Part shown: piece after piece, positions 5,079 to 5,131 of the stretch
How positions within the stretch are numbered: position 1 is the stretch's first letter
Layout of the letters: each line of letters opens with the position of its first letter
From: an uncultured Pelolinea sp.
GTDB taxonomy: Bacteria; Chloroflexota; Anaerolineae; Anaerolineales; Anaerolineaceae
Length of the DNA stretch: 5,131 nucleotides
Direction of reading: 5' to 3'
Assembly (NCBI GenBank): GCA_937902055.1
Contig: CALGUJ010000295.1
Coordinates: 1 to 5,131, forward strand
The notes under the pieces: generated by a model
Seen by the model: only the letters and a program-made list of their open reading frames with translations
Database searches by the model: none
What the model was told of the DNA's origin: nothing
Translations under genes and position numbers: made by a program

Positions 5079-5131
5079 ATGAAAAAGACTTTCAGAAACT
5101 TGCAGAAAATCCAGTGGCAGTTGACTTTCAC
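5079..5131 (+). CDS. Start of a gene cut by the right edge, possibly a sensor histidine kinase
   Basis: ATG at 5079-5081 opens a frame that stays clear to the edge, giving MKKTFRNLQKIQWQLTF. A short basic stretch followed by WQLTF resembles the N-terminus just before the first membrane helix of sensor histidine kinases in this kind of bacterium. Seventeen residues cannot prove that. No good Shine-Dalgarno precedes it (upstream is GGTTAAAACGC), although a promoter at 4991-5019 points into it. No upstream in-frame ATG, GTG or TTG is seen within about 30 bases. Confidence 0.5.
   Translation, partial: MKKTFRNLQKIQWQLTF

Noticed and set aside
1..5131. CRISPR array, tRNA, rRNA, insertion sequence or phage genes
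   Set aside because: No regularly spaced repeats, cloverleaf-like sequence, transposase or terminal inverted repeats were seen.

Overview
The window looks like chromosomal DNA from a Chloroflexota bacterium, perhaps Anaerolineae. That is an inference from its mix of a bacterial NurA/HerA repair pair, a DUF3048 lipoprotein and a concanavalin-A-like lipoprotein. No rRNA or other phylogenetic marker is present. Coding DNA is moderately GC-rich, while the intergenic spacers are strikingly AT-rich.

Left part (1-2450, minus strand): a three-gene operon, nurA-like nuclease, then a stand-alone HAS-barrel-like protein, then a HerA-like ATPase that runs off the left edge. The genes are almost contiguous. 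Upstream of nurA is a good sigma-70-type promoter, with a 16-bp near-palindrome at 2408-2423 that matches the Gram-positive-type LexA (SOS) box. The DNA-end-processing operon therefore appears to be damage-inducible.

Middle (2455-3365, minus strand): a secreted lipoprotein with a concanavalin-A/LamG-like sandwich domain. It has a clear intrinsic terminator behind it and a TTGACA promoter in front. A perfect 11-bp inverted repeat sits at its predicted transcription start.

Right part (3424-4975, plus strand): divergent from that gene, a promoter leads into a GEMM-I (cyclic-di-GMP-I family) riboswitch and then a DUF3048 (YerB-like) lipoprotein gene. The riboswitch keeps the family core, the GAAA tetraloop hairpin and compensating stem changes. 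It has A in place of the ligand-contacting G20, the substitution known from cGAMP-responsive GEMM-Ib riboswitches. The lipoprotein may therefore answer to a cyclic dinucleotide other than, or in addition to, c-di-GMP.

Right edge (4976-5131): a promoter and the first 17 codons of another plus-strand gene, whose N-terminus resembles a membrane sensor kinase.

The most notable features are the putative LexA-controlled NurA/HAS/HerA operon and the G20A-type GEMM riboswitch.
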